From contig JAVBLG010000025.1 in NCBI GenBank assembly GCA_031553655.1, positions 1 through 64,000 of the forward strand: a DNA stretch of 64,000 nt, given 5' to 3'. Below the pieces are notes generated by a model. It saw only the letters and a program-made list of their open reading frames with translations, made no database searches and was not told where the DNA came from. The translations under genes were made by a program, and so were the position numbers. Numbering within the stretch: the stretch's first letter is position 1; every line of letters starts with the position of its first letter. Below, piece by piece: positions 1 to 11,786 of this stretch. This stretch comes from JAVBLG01 sp031553655 (GTDB lineage: Bacteria; Desulfobacterota; Desulfovibrionia; Desulfovibrionales; Desulfovibrionaceae).

Positions 1-2946
<2,946 letters not shown>

Positions 2947-2980
2947 GGCGTAACGGAGCCTTATAGTTAATGAATAAGCG

Positions 2981-3028
2981 AGGGGGGCGGCGTCTATCTC
3001 AATAGATGCCGCTCCCCTGTGCTTTTTA
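2981..3028 (+). terminator. Rho-independent terminator after PFOR
   Basis: Arms at 2981-2997 and 3002-3018 pair over about 16 bases with two mismatches around a 4-base loop, followed by GTGCTTTTTA. It separates the PFOR and pta transcripts. Confidence 0.8.
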
Positions 3029-3040
3029 TAGGGCAAATAA

Positions 3041-3067
3041 GGTTTCAGACCATAAAGGAAATTTTGA
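3041..3067 (+). repeat. Dispersed 27-base repeat, copy A, carrying the pta ribosome-binding site
   Basis: This 27-base sequence recurs inverted at 33569-33595 (one mismatch) and directly at 59287-59313 (three mismatches). In this copy its AAGGAA is the Shine-Dalgarno sequence of pta and its last A is the first base of the pta ATG. Confidence 0.75.
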
Positions 3068-5184
3068 TGAAAAACAGTTTATATATTACCGCCATTGAAA
3101 GCAGATCAGGCAAGTCGGCCATTGTGCTCGGCATGATGAACCTGCTGCTGGGAAATATGCGTAAGGTGGCTATTTTTCGGCCCATTATCAACGAGCCGGT
3201 TCTTGATGAGCAGGATCACGATATCAGCCTGATGCTCAAATATTTCAATCTCGAAATCCCCTACAAGGAAACCTTCGCCTATACCTTGGACGAAGCCCGC
3301 CAGCTCATCAACAGCGGCCAGCGCAATTCGCTCATTGAGAATATTCTTTTCAAATACAAAAGCATTGCCGAAAAATATGACTTCGTTCTATGCGAAGGCA
3401 CCGACTTTCTGGGCAAAGAAGCCTCCTTCGAATTCGAACTGAATGCCGACATCGCCTCCAACCTGGGTTGCCCGGTTGTGGTCATAGCCAACGGCTTTCA
3501 GAAAAATGCCGAGGAAATAGAGGAATCCAGCCAGCTGATCATCGACCAGATGGAAGAAAAAGGCATTGAAATCGTCAGCGTAATCGTCAACCGCGCCGAT
3601 CTAACCGAGTCGGAAAAAGACGAATTGCGCAAAAAGCTGATTTGCAAGTCGTGCTCCACCTCGCCCCTGGTCTACTCCATTCCCGACAACCCCAACCTGG
3701 GCAAGGCCACCATGGCCGATGTGCGCAAATGGCTTGATGCCGAAGTGCTTTATGGGGCCGGGCGCCTGGAAAATCTGGTGGACGATTACCTCATAGCCGC
3801 CATGCAGGCGGACAACTTCCTCGAATATCTCAGAGAAGGCAACCTGGTGATCACCCCCGGCGACCGGGCCGACATCATCCTGGGCAGCATTGCCTCGCGC
3901 CTGTCCACAGCCTATCCCGACATTGCGGGCATTCTGCTCACCGGCGGGCTGCGTCCGGGCAAAAATATGCATCAGCTCATCGACAACTGGGCCGGAATGC
4001 CTCTGCCCATTCTGCTCACCGAAGATCACACTTACAAAACCGTGCAAACCCTGAGCCGCCTTTACGGTCGCATCGAACCAGGCGATCAGCGCAAGATCAA
4101 TACCGCCCTCGGCAGCTTCGATCACCATGTCAACGGCAAGGAAATAGCCAAGCGCATAGTGGACAGTAAAACCAGCCGCGTAACCCCGCTGATGTTCGAA
4201 TTCGAACTAATCCAAAGGGCTCGGCAGAACAAAATGCGCATAGTGCTGGCCGAAGGCGAGGAAGAAAGAATTCTGCGCGCTTCGGATATCCTGCTGCGCC
4301 GCGACGTGGCGGAAATAATTCTCATCGGCAATGCCGACATAATCGGCCGCAAAATATCCGATCTGGGACTCGACATGCACAAAGTGCGCATAATCCAGCC
4401 CGATCTTTCGCCCTCGTTCGACGATTATGTAAAAACCTACTTTGAGCTGCGCAAAGCCAAGGGCGTTACCGAAGAACAGGCCCGCGACCGCATGTTCGAC
4501 CCCACCTATTTCGCCACCATGATGGTGCACAAAGACGACGCCGACGGCATGGTTTCCGGCTCCATCAACACCACCGCCCACACCCTGCGCCCGGCCTTCG
4601 AGTTCATCAAAACCAAGAAAGACTTCTCCATTGTCTCTTCCGTGTTCCTGATGTGCCTCAAGGATCGCGTTCTGGTTTTCGGCGACTGCGCGGTAAACCC
4701 CAACCCCACCGCCCCGCAGCTTTCGGAAATAGCCATCAGCTCGGCTCACACCGCCTCGGTGTTCGGCATTGAGCCCAAGGTGGCCATGCTTTCCTACTCC
4801 ACCGGCGATTCGGGCAAGGGCGCGGACGTGGACATCGTAATTGAAGCCACAAAGATGGCTCAGGAAAAAGCCCCGGAACTGCTGCTCGAAGGCCCCATCC
4901 AATACGACGCGGCCATTGACCCCGACGTTGCCAGAACCAAGCTGCCCAACAGCAAAGTGGCAGGCAAGGCCACCGTGTTCATCTTCCCCGACCTTAACAC
5001 CGGCAACAATACCTACAAGGCCGTGCAGCGCGCCGCCGGGGCCGTGGCCATAGGCCCGGTGCTCCAGGGACTCAACAAGCCCGTTAACGACCTCTCCAGA
5101 GGCTGCACCGTGCCGGATATCGTTAACACTGTGGCCATAACCGCGATCCAGGCCGCCGCGGAGAAGAATAAGGCGCGTAGTTAA
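3067..5184 (+). CDS. pta: Phosphate acetyltransferase, long form
   Basis: Converts acetyl-CoA and phosphate to acetyl phosphate and CoA. At 705 residues it is the long type. The N-terminal P-loop/BioD-like domain has SRSGKSAIVLGMMNLL near residue 12. A central DRTGG-type domain follows (about 210-330), and the C-terminal PTA_PTB catalytic domain (about 380-700) contains MVSGSINTTAHTLRPAF and SYSTGDSGKG. The ATG at 3067 is chosen because AAGGAA precedes it by 7 bases and the protein start MKNSLYITAIESRSGK fits the family; an upstream TTG at 3019 would add 16 residues that do not fit. Between PFOR and ackA it supplies the middle step of acetate formation. Its ribosome-binding site lies inside a dispersed repeat. 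Confidence 0.96.
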   Translation: MKNSLYITAIESRSGKSAIVLGMMNLLLGNMRKVAIFRPIINEPVLDEQDHDISLMLKYFNLEIPYKETFAYTLDEARQLINSGQRNSLIENILFKYKSIAEKYDFVLCEGTDFLGKEASFEFELNADIASNLGCPVVVIANGFQKNAEEIEESSQLIIDQMEEKGIEIVSVIVNRADLTESEKDELRKKLICKSCSTSPLVYSIPDNPNLGKATMADVRKWLDAEVLYGAGRLENLVDDYLIAAMQADNFLEYLREGNLVITPGDRADIILGSIASRLSTAYPDIAGILLTGGLRPGKNMHQLIDNWAGMPLPILLTEDHTYKTVQTLSRLYGRIEPGDQRKINTALGSFDHHVNGKEIAKRIVDSKTSRVTPLMFEFELIQRARQNKMRIVLAEGEEERILRASDILLRRDVAEIILIGNADIIGRKISDLGLDMHKVRIIQPDLSPSFDDYVKTYFELRKAKGVTEEQARDRMFDPTYFATMMVHKDDADGMVSGSINTTAHTLRPAFEFIKTKKDFSIVSSVFLMCLKDRVLVFGDCAVNPNPTAPQLSEIAISSAHTASVFGIEPKVAMLSYSTGDSGKGADVDIVIEATKMAQEKAPELLLEGPIQYDAAIDPDVARTKLPNSKVAGKATVFIFPDLNTGNNTYKAVQRAAGAVAIGPVLQGLNKPVNDLSRGCTVPDIVNTVAITAIQAAAEKNKARS

Positions 5185-5311
5185 AAAACATATTTTTCCC
5201 CTCGGCCACGTCAAACGTCTCGCCGGGGAACAAACACCTTTTCAGCATCGCGCCCTATAAAATATATAAAGATTAACGCTTAATTTTTTTGATATAAAAA
5301 GGTAACTTAAA

Positions 5312-6517
5312 ATGAAAGTTCTCGTAATCAATGCCGGTTCCTCCTCCTGCAAGTACCAACTCTTCGAAATGGACAACGAAACCGTGCTGTGTTCCGGCCT
5401 TGTGGAACGCATTGGCGAAGCTCAGGGCAAGCTCACCCATAAAATCGCCCCCGACTCGGACAAGGAAGAAAAAATTATCTTTGAACAACCCTTCCCCAAT
5501 CACACCGAAGCCATGAACAAGGTGGTGGCCGTGCTCACCGACGCGGCCAAGGGTGTGGTTAAAGACAAGAAGGAAATCGGGGCTATCGGCCACCGCGTGG
5601 TGCATGGCGGCGAGCAGATCACCGCCCCGGTGCGCATTGACGCCCACGTGAAGCAAATAATCAAAGATAACTTTGCCCTTGGCCCGCTGCACAACCCGGC
5701 CAACCTCACCGGCATTGAAGTGGCCGAAACCCTGTTCCCCGGCGTGCCCAACGTGGGCGTGTTCGACACCGAATTCTCCGCCTCCATGGAAGCCCCGGCC
5801 TTCATGTATGCTCTGCCCTATGAACTGTACGAAGACCTCAAAGTGCGCCGCTACGGCTTCCACGGCACCTCGCACAAATACATCGCCGCCAAAGTGGCCG
5901 AGTATCTGGGCAAGCCCGCCTCGGAAGTGAACAACATCACCTGCCACCTCGGCAACGGCAGCTCCATGACAGCCGTGCGCGGCGGCAAGTGTATCGACAC
6001 CAGCATGGGACTCTCCCCCCTCGAAGGGCTGATCATGGGCACCCGCTGCGGTGACATGGACCCGGCCATTGTGCCCTTTGTCATGGAAAAGCGAGGCCTC
6101 ACCGCCAAAGAAATGGACGCTCTTATGAATAAGAAGTCCGGCCTCCTCGGCATTTGCGGCACCAACGACATGCGCGACGTGCATGCCAACCGCGAAAAAG
6201 GCGACGCCAAAGCCCAACTGGCCTTTGATATGCTCTGCCATCGCCTAAAAAAATACATCGGCGCTTACATGGCCGAACTTGGCCGCGTGGACGCCCTTGT
6301 ATTCACCGCCGGTATCGGCGAAAACGACGACCTTGTGCGCGAAGCCGCGTGCAGCGGCCTTGAAGCCTTCGGCATCAAGTTCAACCCAGCCGCCAATGCC
6401 GGTCGCAAGCCCGGCATACGCGAAATCAGCGCCCCCGACTCCAAGGTTAAAGTGCTGGTAATTCCCACCAATGAAGAGTTGCAGATTGCTCGGACCACTC
6501 TGGATGTTTTGAAGTAA
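5312..6517 (+). CDS. ackA: Acetate kinase
   Basis: Transfers phosphate from acetyl phosphate to ADP, giving acetate and ATP; the substrate-level phosphorylation step after PFOR and Pta. It has 401 residues, the usual length. The ASKHA-fold start MKVLVINAGSSSCKYQLF is present, as are the family motifs HRVVHGG, YGFHGTSHKY, CHLGNGSS and FTAGIGEND. ATG at 5312 follows AAGGTAACTTAAA. A 127-base gap after pta holds a small GC-rich hairpin (about 5207-5230), so ackA may be transcribed with pta or from its own promoter. The gene is closed by a repeat-borne terminator 10 bases after the stop. Confidence 0.97.
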   Translation: MKVLVINAGSSSCKYQLFEMDNETVLCSGLVERIGEAQGKLTHKIAPDSDKEEKIIFEQPFPNHTEAMNKVVAVLTDAAKGVVKDKKEIGAIGHRVVHGGEQITAPVRIDAHVKQIIKDNFALGPLHNPANLTGIEVAETLFPGVPNVGVFDTEFSASMEAPAFMYALPYELYEDLKVRRYGFHGTSHKYIAAKVAEYLGKPASEVNNITCHLGNGSSMTAVRGGKCIDTSMGLSPLEGLIMGTRCGDMDPAIVPFVMEKRGLTAKEMDALMNKKSGLLGICGTNDMRDVHANREKGDAKAQLAFDMLCHRLKKYIGAYMAELGRVDALVFTAGIGENDDLVREAACSGLEAFGIKFNPAANAGRKPGIREISAPDSKVKVLVIPTNEELQIARTTLDVLK

Positions 6518-6527
6518 TTTTAACTAG

Positions 6528-6607
6528 TTGGGGGAGGGAAGTAAAAATTTTGAAAAATTTTTCCTTCCCTCCCCCAAGCCCCCTCCTATCCTTTCAAAAC
6601 TTTTATT
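6528..6607 (+). repeat. 80-base dispersed repeat carrying a hairpin terminator, copy 1
   Basis: Begins TTGGGGGAGGG and folds with CCCTCCCCCAA at 6568-6578 around an A/T-rich core. A conserved tail follows to 6607. The same 80 bases occur inverted at 12283-12362 with 6 differences. Each copy lies about 7-10 bases after a stop codon (ackA here, uvrA there) in the same orientation relative to that gene, so it probably works as the terminator. Confidence 0.8.
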
Positions 6608-6726
6608 CACCAGCCAAAGCTTATAACTACTGGTATATTTATAGGTTCAATACCGAATACTCCCGTATGGTTAATAACTTGGCGTGGAGTTCTAACAAAT
6701 ATACTTTACAAAAGTCTTTGGCTCTG

Positions 6727-6741
6727 TTAATAATAATCATT
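6727..6741. promoter_or_regulatory. Candidate Fur/PerR-type operator upstream of rubrerythrin
   Basis: TTAATAATAATCATT resembles the Fur/PerR inverted-repeat operator (13 of 14 positions to the Fur core TAATGATAATCATT) and lies 36 bases before the rubrerythrin ATG. Peroxide-stress genes including rubrerythrins are known PerR targets in Desulfovibrio; the assignment here is inferred from sequence likeness only. Confidence 0.4.
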
Positions 6742-6776
6742 CCTGTTAAATAAAAATCTCTATAAGGAGTTATAGT

Positions 6777-7268
6777 ATGAGCAAGACGCATGACAATCTG
6801 ATGAACGCTTTCGCCGGAGAATCCCAGGCCAACCGCAAATATCTCGCCTTTGCCAAAGTTGCCGAAGAAGAAGGCAAACCCCATATCGCCAAAGTCTTCC
6901 GCGCCGCGGCCGAAGCCGAGACCATCCATGCCCACGCCCATCTGAAAAATGCCGGGCATATAGGCGACACCGCCGCTAATCTTAAAGCGGCCCTGGAAGG
7001 CGAAACATATGAATTTCAGAGCATGTACCCGCCCATGATCAAAGAAGCCGAAGCCGAAGGCAATGCCACTGCCGCGCGCTACTTCGGTTATGCCAATGCC
7101 GTGGAACAGGTGCATGCCAAACTTTATCAGAAAGCCATTGATGCCCCCGATTCCTTTAAAGGTGTGGATTTCTATGTTTGCAAAGTCTGCGGCTACACCC
7201 ACGAAGGCCCTTGCGATAAGTGCCCCGTATGCGGAGCCGGCAAAGTAGCCTTTTTTGCGGTTGATTAA
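6777..7268 (+). CDS. rbr: Rubrerythrin
   Basis: Di-iron protein that reduces hydrogen peroxide in anaerobes, taking electrons through its rubredoxin-like end. The 163 residues are typical of the short class. The N-terminal four-helix bundle carries the Glu/His iron ligands (FAGESQANRKYL near residue 12, AEAETIHAHAH near 48, ANAVEQVHAKLY near 107). The C-terminal rubredoxin-like site is CKVCGYTHEG followed by CDKCPVCGAGK. ATG at 6777 follows AAGGAG by 8 bases. It stands alone between terminators, with a candidate Fur/PerR operator upstream, which fits oxidative-stress control. The gap 6608-6776 is AT-rich and shows no other gene. Confidence 0.96.
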   Translation: MSKTHDNLMNAFAGESQANRKYLAFAKVAEEEGKPHIAKVFRAAAEAETIHAHAHLKNAGHIGDTAANLKAALEGETYEFQSMYPPMIKEAEAEGNATAARYFGYANAVEQVHAKLYQKAIDAPDSFKGVDFYVCKVCGYTHEGPCDKCPVCGAGKVAFFAVD

Positions 7269-7334
7269 AACCAACCCGTCTCTGACTCTCCGCCACCTCC
7301 ATATTGGAAGCAGGACCTGCCCTTAAAGCAGTAC

Positions 7335-7377
7335 ACGGCCGGAACGCTCTTGAGTGTTCCGGCCGTTCGCGGTTTTG
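7335..7377 (+). terminator. Hairpin terminator downstream of rubrerythrin
   Basis: Stem ACGGCCGGAAC / GTTCCGGCCGT (7335-7345 and 7356-7366), then TCGCGGTTTT. The T tract is short and offset from the stem. Confidence 0.6.
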
Positions 7378-7466
7378 ACACAAGTTATTATGTACTTATA
7401 TCGTATACCATAATTGTCGGCACATTTTGCCGTACAAAAGCACGGCTGACGCGCCGCGCAAAGGCG

Positions 7467-8135
7467 TCACAATGTTGTCACCTTGATGTGCGAAGGAAGA
7501 GAAAGGGAGGATATTGTTTCGAGTATTTGTCTCTTCATGCTCCATGACGCGACTATAATCATGTCGGGAAGCACGGCCGACAGCACTGCGGGAGAAGAAA
7601 CCATGTATGTGAACAGCGGCTTGCCTATTTTATTTTGATCGTAATCCACAATGGCCACCAATTGGGCATTGGGAAATCCGATCAAAGACATAATCAAAAT
7701 TTCGCAAGTCGCTCCGGACCCGAACAGGGCCACGCGCACACTCCTACCCTCAAGGAGTGTACTTAACCGTCTTTCCAAAACCGAGCGCATAAATGTATAA
7801 GAACGTGAAACCTCCGAACTGAATTCATCAAGAAGTTCCCTGGAAAGCTCGCGTCCTCTGTCCGTAAGCTCATAGCTTAAATCGCGCTTGTTTACGGGTT
7901 CGATTTTTATCAACCCCTCGGCATGCAGGCCGTCAATGTAGCGATTGACAATAGCCGGGGTCAGTCCGCATGACCTGCCCAGCTGCGCTTGCGACTGCAA
8001 AGGAGAAATCTCCAGAAGACGTAAAAGCATCAGGCGGCGAAGTTCCGTAGATGGGCGGAAAAAACGTTGAGCTGCGGGAAAGAGATGAATCCGCGCAGGA
8101 GACGACAAACCGGATTTTCTGGTATATCCGCTCAT
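7467..8135 (-). CDS. Winged-helix regulator fused to a Rossmann-like domain
   Basis: Putative transcription factor of unknown ligand, 222 residues. Residues about 30-100 form a MarR-like winged helix (RRLMLLRLLEISPLQSQAQL, then GLTPAIVNRYIDGLHAEGLI and a wing ending YELTDRGRELSREL). Residues about 128-215 resemble a nucleotide-binding Rossmann fold: VRVALFGSGATCEILIMSL gives a GxGxxx turn, AIVDYDQNKIGKPL resembles the acidic end of strand 2, and MIIVASWSMKRQILETI follows. Such a domain could sense a dinucleotide or nucleotide sugar, as in Rex or PglD-like proteins, but no function is assigned. The ATG at 8135 lacks a strong Shine-Dalgarno sequence, and a later start near residue 36 is possible. 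It stands alone, convergent with rubrerythrin. Confidence 0.75.
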   Translation of the reverse strand: MSGYTRKSGLSSPARIHLFPAAQRFFRPSTELRRLMLLRLLEISPLQSQAQLGRSCGLTPAIVNRYIDGLHAEGLIKIEPVNKRDLSYELTDRGRELSRELLDEFSSEVSRSYTFMRSVLERRLSTLLEGRSVRVALFGSGATCEILIMSLIGFPNAQLVAIVDYDQNKIGKPLFTYMVSSPAVLSAVLPDMIIVASWSMKRQILETISSLSLPSHIKVTTL

Positions 8136-8386
8136 AACAGCAACAATAACAGCCAGTTTTTAACCCATTAAGAAAAAAAATTTAAAGTGCGTATTTTTTC
8201 TCAATCATCATTAAATGGCATGCCGGTTTCCCAACACCCTGAATGAGGCTGGCCACAAATCACCAGCCAATAGCCTCGATAAATTTATTTATTACAATTT
8301 TTAGTGTTAGTCAATACGCTTATTAGTGTCTTTTGATATAGCCTATCAATGCGATTATGCCGCATAAGCGTAATCGGAGGTTTTGA

Positions 8387-8758
8387 ATGCCTAATGGTTC
8401 CAAGGCACTGACCGCGATAGTAGGTAAAAATGTTCAAACGCTCCGAAAAAGGATGGGGCTCACCCAGGCTGGTCTGGCCGAAATTCTGGGGATAGGTCAA
8501 CAGGCCATGTCGCGTATGGAGCGAGGAGGCATCGCCCCAAAATTTGAACGCCTTCAAGATATAGCTTCTGCCTTAAATTGCCGGGTGACCGACCTTTTTC
8601 ACAGCGAAACACAGCAACATCATTGCGGAGAAGATTACTATGATGAAAAATCCCTGCGTCTGCTTGAAATAATTCGCGAGTTTGATCACGAGGAAAAAGA
8701 TGCCGCAATACGAATTATGGAAGAAATGGCCCGCATATTGAAAAAGCGCCGCCTGTAA
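8387..8758 (+). CDS. XRE-family helix-turn-helix regulator
   Basis: Small DNA-binding protein of 123 residues. Residues about 12-68 form an HTH_3 domain (VGKNVQTLRKRMGLTQAGLA, EILGIGQQAMSRMERGGIAP, then RLQDIASALNCRVTDLF). The C-terminal half is charged and helical (LLEIIREFDHEEKDAAIRIM) and is probably for dimerisation. ATG at 8387 follows CGGAGG. The upstream region 8136-8386 is AT-rich and contains short mirrored CGCTTAT/ATAAGCG boxes near 8318 and 8363 that could be operators. The target is unknown. Its organisation is like the regulator at 48975, but the two are clearly different proteins. Confidence 0.85.
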   Translation: MPNGSKALTAIVGKNVQTLRKRMGLTQAGLAEILGIGQQAMSRMERGGIAPKFERLQDIASALNCRVTDLFHSETQQHHCGEDYYDEKSLRLLEIIREFDHEEKDAAIRIMEEMARILKKRRL

Positions 8759-8967
8759 TATCCTTGGTTCCGCTCAATATTCATACCTGGTATGGCGCGC
8801 CTCTACTGAGTCGACCAGATAGGCGGGGTCAAGCACGCTAAAGCGCATCATGACCTGGAAAACCTTACGGCTTTTCGCGCCAGTCCTTTTTTTACAAAAA
8901 AAGCGCTGGTCTTTTTTACGGAAAGGACTTACGTTGGCGGGAGTATATATTGCAGGAGAGCTTTCCA

Positions 8968-10323
8968 ATGGCAGCGGCAAAAAGGATAATTATTCTGGCT
9001 TTGGTTCTGGTGATCGCCTTGTCGGTAGGCGGCATAGCGGCCACCAGCGACGACAGCAAGTTCGACTCGCTGAAAAGATTCAGCCAGGTGCTCGACCTTG
9101 TCGAGCGTTTTTATGTGCGTGACACCCCGCGCAAGGATCTGATCAACGGGGCCATCAAAGGCATGCTTCAAGGCCTTGACCCCCACTCCACCTTTATGAC
9201 CCCCGAAGAATACAAAGACATGCAGGAGACCACCTCCGGCGAGTTTTTCGGAGTGGGTATAGAAATTTCCATGGAGAACAATCAGGTCACAGTGGTAACC
9301 CCCATTGAGGACACCCCGGCTTTTCGCGCCGGCCTGAAATCCGGCGACATCATTTTGTCGATTAACGGGCAGTCCACCCAGGAACTTTCTTTGCAAGATG
9401 TGGTTTCGCGCATTCGCGGCCCCAAGGGCACTGAAGTGGAACTGCTGATCATGCACTCCGAATCCAAAAGCCCTCAGACCGTGCGCATAGTGCGCGATGC
9501 CATTCCGCTGATCAGCGTGAAGTCGCGCCAGCTTGAAGACGGTTATTACTGGATACGCCTCACCCGCTTCTCCGAACGTACCACGAACGAGCTTGCCGAC
9601 GCCGTGAAAGAAGCCAACAAGAAAGGTAACATCAAGGGTATTGTGCTTGATTTGCGCAACAACCCCGGTGGCTTGCTCGATCAGGCCGTGAGCGTGTCCG
9701 ACATGTTCCTCAAGGATGGAGTGATCGTTTCCATGCGCGGCAAGCAAGAAAGCTCGGCCCGCGAATATAAGGCCAAAGATCAAAAAACTGATGTGCATGC
9801 CCCCATGGTGGTGCTGGTTAACGCCGGTTCAGCCTCGGCCTCGGAAATTGTGGCCGGCGCCCTGCGCGACCAGAAGCGTGCCTTGATTATCGGCGAGCGC
9901 ACCTTCGGCAAGGGGTCAGTGCAAAATATAATTGCCTTATCCGACGGTTCCGGGCTTAAGATAACTGTGGCTCTTTACTACACGCCCAACGGCAGCTCCA
10001 TACAGGCCGAAGGCATTGTGCCCGACATTGAAGTGCCGTTCGAACCGGTGAAGGCCGAAGACAAAAAGAATTCGCGCCTGATGATGCGCGAAAAAGATCT
10101 TAACCGCCACCTGGAATCCACGGCCGTGTCCAAAGACAGCAAAAGCCCGGTGGAAAAACCGCAGGAAAAATCCTTGGAAAAATCCACCGGCTCCTCGGTT
10201 GCCACCGACGACAAATCGTCCAAAACCGGCGACGTGGCGGAGCAGTTGCAGAAAGACAACCAGTTGCGCATGGCGTTGCAATTCGTGAAGAATCTTCCCA
10301 AAATGCGCGAAATTCGCAACTAA
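8968..10323 (+). CDS. ctpA: C-terminal processing peptidase, S41 family
   Basis: Exported serine protease that trims or degrades envelope proteins; 451 residues. The N-terminus has a short basic start and a membrane segment ([18 protein letters not shown], about residues 7-24). A PDZ domain follows (about 85-165, with [11 protein letters not shown] and [19 protein letters not shown]). The S41 catalytic core contains [16 protein letters not shown] with the nucleophile serine and FGKGSVQ with the catalytic lysine. The last 100 residues are K/E/S-rich and probably disordered. ATG at 8968 is chosen because CAGGAGAG precedes it by 8 bases; the TTG at 8950 precedes that site. The leader 8759-8967 contains A/T-rich inverted repeats (8898-8935). 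A terminator follows. Confidence 0.94.
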   Translation: MAAAKRIIILALVLVIALSVGGIAATSDDSKFDSLKRFSQVLDLVERFYVRDTPRKDLINGAIKGMLQGLDPHSTFMTPEEYKDMQETTSGEFFGVGIEISMENNQVTVVTPIEDTPAFRAGLKSGDIILSINGQSTQELSLQDVVSRIRGPKGTEVELLIMHSESKSPQTVRIVRDAIPLISVKSRQLEDGYYWIRLTRFSERTTNELADAVKEANKKGNIKGIVLDLRNNPGGLLDQAVSVSDMFLKDGVIVSMRGKQESSAREYKAKDQKTDVHAPMVVLVNAGSASASEIVAGALRDQKRALIIGERTFGKGSVQNIIALSDGSGLKITVALYYTPNGSSIQAEGIVPDIEVPFEPVKAEDKKNSRLMMREKDLNRHLESTAVSKDSKSPVEKPQEKSLEKSTGSSVATDDKSSKTGDVAEQLQKDNQLRMALQFVKNLPKMREIRN

Positions 10324-10337
10324 AGCGACCATAAACA

Positions 10338-10363
10338 AAGGGCCGCCGCAAGGCGGCCTTTAT
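10338..10363 (+). terminator. Rho-independent terminator after the S41 peptidase gene
   Basis: Perfect 7-base stem GGCCGCC / GGCGGCC with a GCAA loop (10341-10358), flanked by AAAG and TTTAT. Confidence 0.85.
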
Positions 10364-10405
10364 ATTCATCAACCTCGCTTTTTCTCAAATACATTGGAGA
10401 GCAGC

Positions 10406-10825
10406 ATGATCCAACGCACCTTTGCCATTATCAAGCCCGATGCCGTCAAGCGCGAATTGAGCGGAGAGGTTCTGGCTATGATCCAGAGTGCCGGGCTGAA
10501 AGTTGTGGCCATGAAAATGATCCACCTCAGCAAAGGCCAGGCTGAAGGCTTTTATGCCGTACACAAGGAAAGGCCGTTTTTTTGCAGCCTTACCGACTAC
10601 ATGAGTTCCGGCCCGGTGGTCTGCTGCATTCTTGAGGGAGAAAACGCCGTTGCCCGCTACCGCGAATTGATGGGGGCCACCAACCCAGCCAATGCCGCCG
10701 AGGGCACCATACGCAAAAAGTACGCCGTAAGCCTTGAGGCTAATTCGGTACACGGCTCCGACGCGGTGGAAACAGCGGCTTTTGAAATGAAATATTTCTT
10801 CAGTGATCTGGAGGTGGTCGGCTGA
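10406..10825 (+). CDS. ndk: Nucleoside diphosphate kinase
   Basis: Exchanges the gamma phosphate between nucleoside triphosphates and diphosphates through a phosphohistidine. The 139 residues are the normal size. Motifs include [19 protein letters not shown] at the start, KERPFF and the region [20 protein letters not shown]. The C-terminal [20 protein letters not shown] holds the active-site histidine in the family's NxxHGSD motif. ATG at 10406 is preceded by GGAGA; a TTG at 10394 would overlap that ribosome-binding site. The stop shares its last base with the ATG of proC (TGATG), so the two are translationally coupled. Confidence 0.96.
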   Translation: MIQRTFAIIKPDAVKRELSGEVLAMIQSAGLKVVAMKMIHLSKGQAEGFYAVHKERPFFCSLTDYMSSGPVVCCILEGENAVARYRELMGATNPANAAEGTIRKKYAVSLEANSVHGSDAVETAAFEMKYFFSDLEVVG

Positions 10826-11634
10826 TGAGCCAGACGAAACCCATAGGTATAGGCTGCATCGGCTGCGGAAATATGGGCGGAGCCATTATGTTCGGCCTGG
10901 CGGAAAAACCGGAGTATTTGCTGAGCGGCTTCAACCGTTCCCGTGAGCGTATGCGTCCGCTTATGGCCAAAGGGGTGAAGTCCATGGCCGACATGGCCTC
11001 GTTGGTGCGAGGCAACCGCGTAATTATAGTGGCGGTTAAACCTGCGGTCATGGATAGCGTGCTGCGTCAAGCCGCCCCCTATCTGACCAAGGACAAAATA
11101 CTGATTTCTGTGGCGGCAGGCATATCTTTGGATGCGGTGCGTGACGCTGTGGACGGAATGTGTCCTGTGGTGCGGGTAATGCCCAACACCACGGCTCTGG
11201 TGGGGGCGGGCGTGTATGCCATGTGCCTTGAAGACCCCATGCTTACCGAAGATGACAAAAAATTGGTCACAAGCATTTTCGCGGCCATAGGCACTCCCCT
11301 GGAAATACCCGAGCAAAAATTTGGGGCTTTTACCGCTGTTGTGGGCTCCGGACCGGCTTATGTATTCAAAATAATGGACGCGATTGTGCAGTCCGCCGTA
11401 ACTTTGGGCTTTACCCGCAAGGAAGCAAAAGCCATGGTTGACAGCCTGTTCGCTGGTTCGGCGCGCATGGCCGCCATTTCCGAGCATTCGCTTTCGGATC
11501 TGGTGGATCAGGTATGCTCGCCCGGCGGAATAACCATCGCCGCCGTTAATTACATGGATCGCCACGCCCTGCGCGGGATAATCGTTGATGCCATAATGAC
11601 GGCCGAGGCCAGGGACAGAGAACTGTCCAGATAA
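10825..11634 (+). CDS. proC: Pyrroline-5-carboxylate reductase
   Basis: Last step of proline synthesis: reduces 1-pyrroline-5-carboxylate to proline with NAD(P)H. It has 269 residues. The N-terminal Rossmann domain has GIGCIGCGNMGGAIMFGL, and the family motif VVRVMPNTTALVGAG is at about residue 115. The C-terminal helical dimerisation domain carries LVDQVCSPGGITIAAVNYMD, the P5CR signature. The ATG overlaps the ndk stop by one base, with GGAGGTGG upstream inside ndk. The Lrp-type regulator downstream is convergent and may or may not be related. The same window encodes PutA, the opposite catabolic route. Confidence 0.95.
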   Translation: MSQTKPIGIGCIGCGNMGGAIMFGLAEKPEYLLSGFNRSRERMRPLMAKGVKSMADMASLVRGNRVIIVAVKPAVMDSVLRQAAPYLTKDKILISVAAGISLDAVRDAVDGMCPVVRVMPNTTALVGAGVYAMCLEDPMLTEDDKKLVTSIFAAIGTPLEIPEQKFGAFTAVVGSGPAYVFKIMDAIVQSAVTLGFTRKEAKAMVDSLFAGSARMAAISEHSLSDLVDQVCSPGGITIAAVNYMDRHALRGIIVDAIMTAEARDRELSR

Positions 11635-11716
11635 AAAAATACATTATGGTCCTATCGAAACACGGGCCGTTATAGCATTTCGCGAGCGAAATTCTATAAG
11701 TAACCATTTCTACGGC

Positions 11717-11751
11717 AAGCTCCTTGTGCAAACGCATGGGGAGCTTTTTTT
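11717..11751 (+). terminator. Terminator after proC
   Basis: Stem AAGCTCC / GGAGCTT (11717-11723, 11740-11746) followed by seven T. It lies between convergent proC and the Lrp-type gene. Confidence 0.75.
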
Positions 11752-11786
11752 AGCGACTCTCTTGAACAGCTAAGCATAATCAAAAA

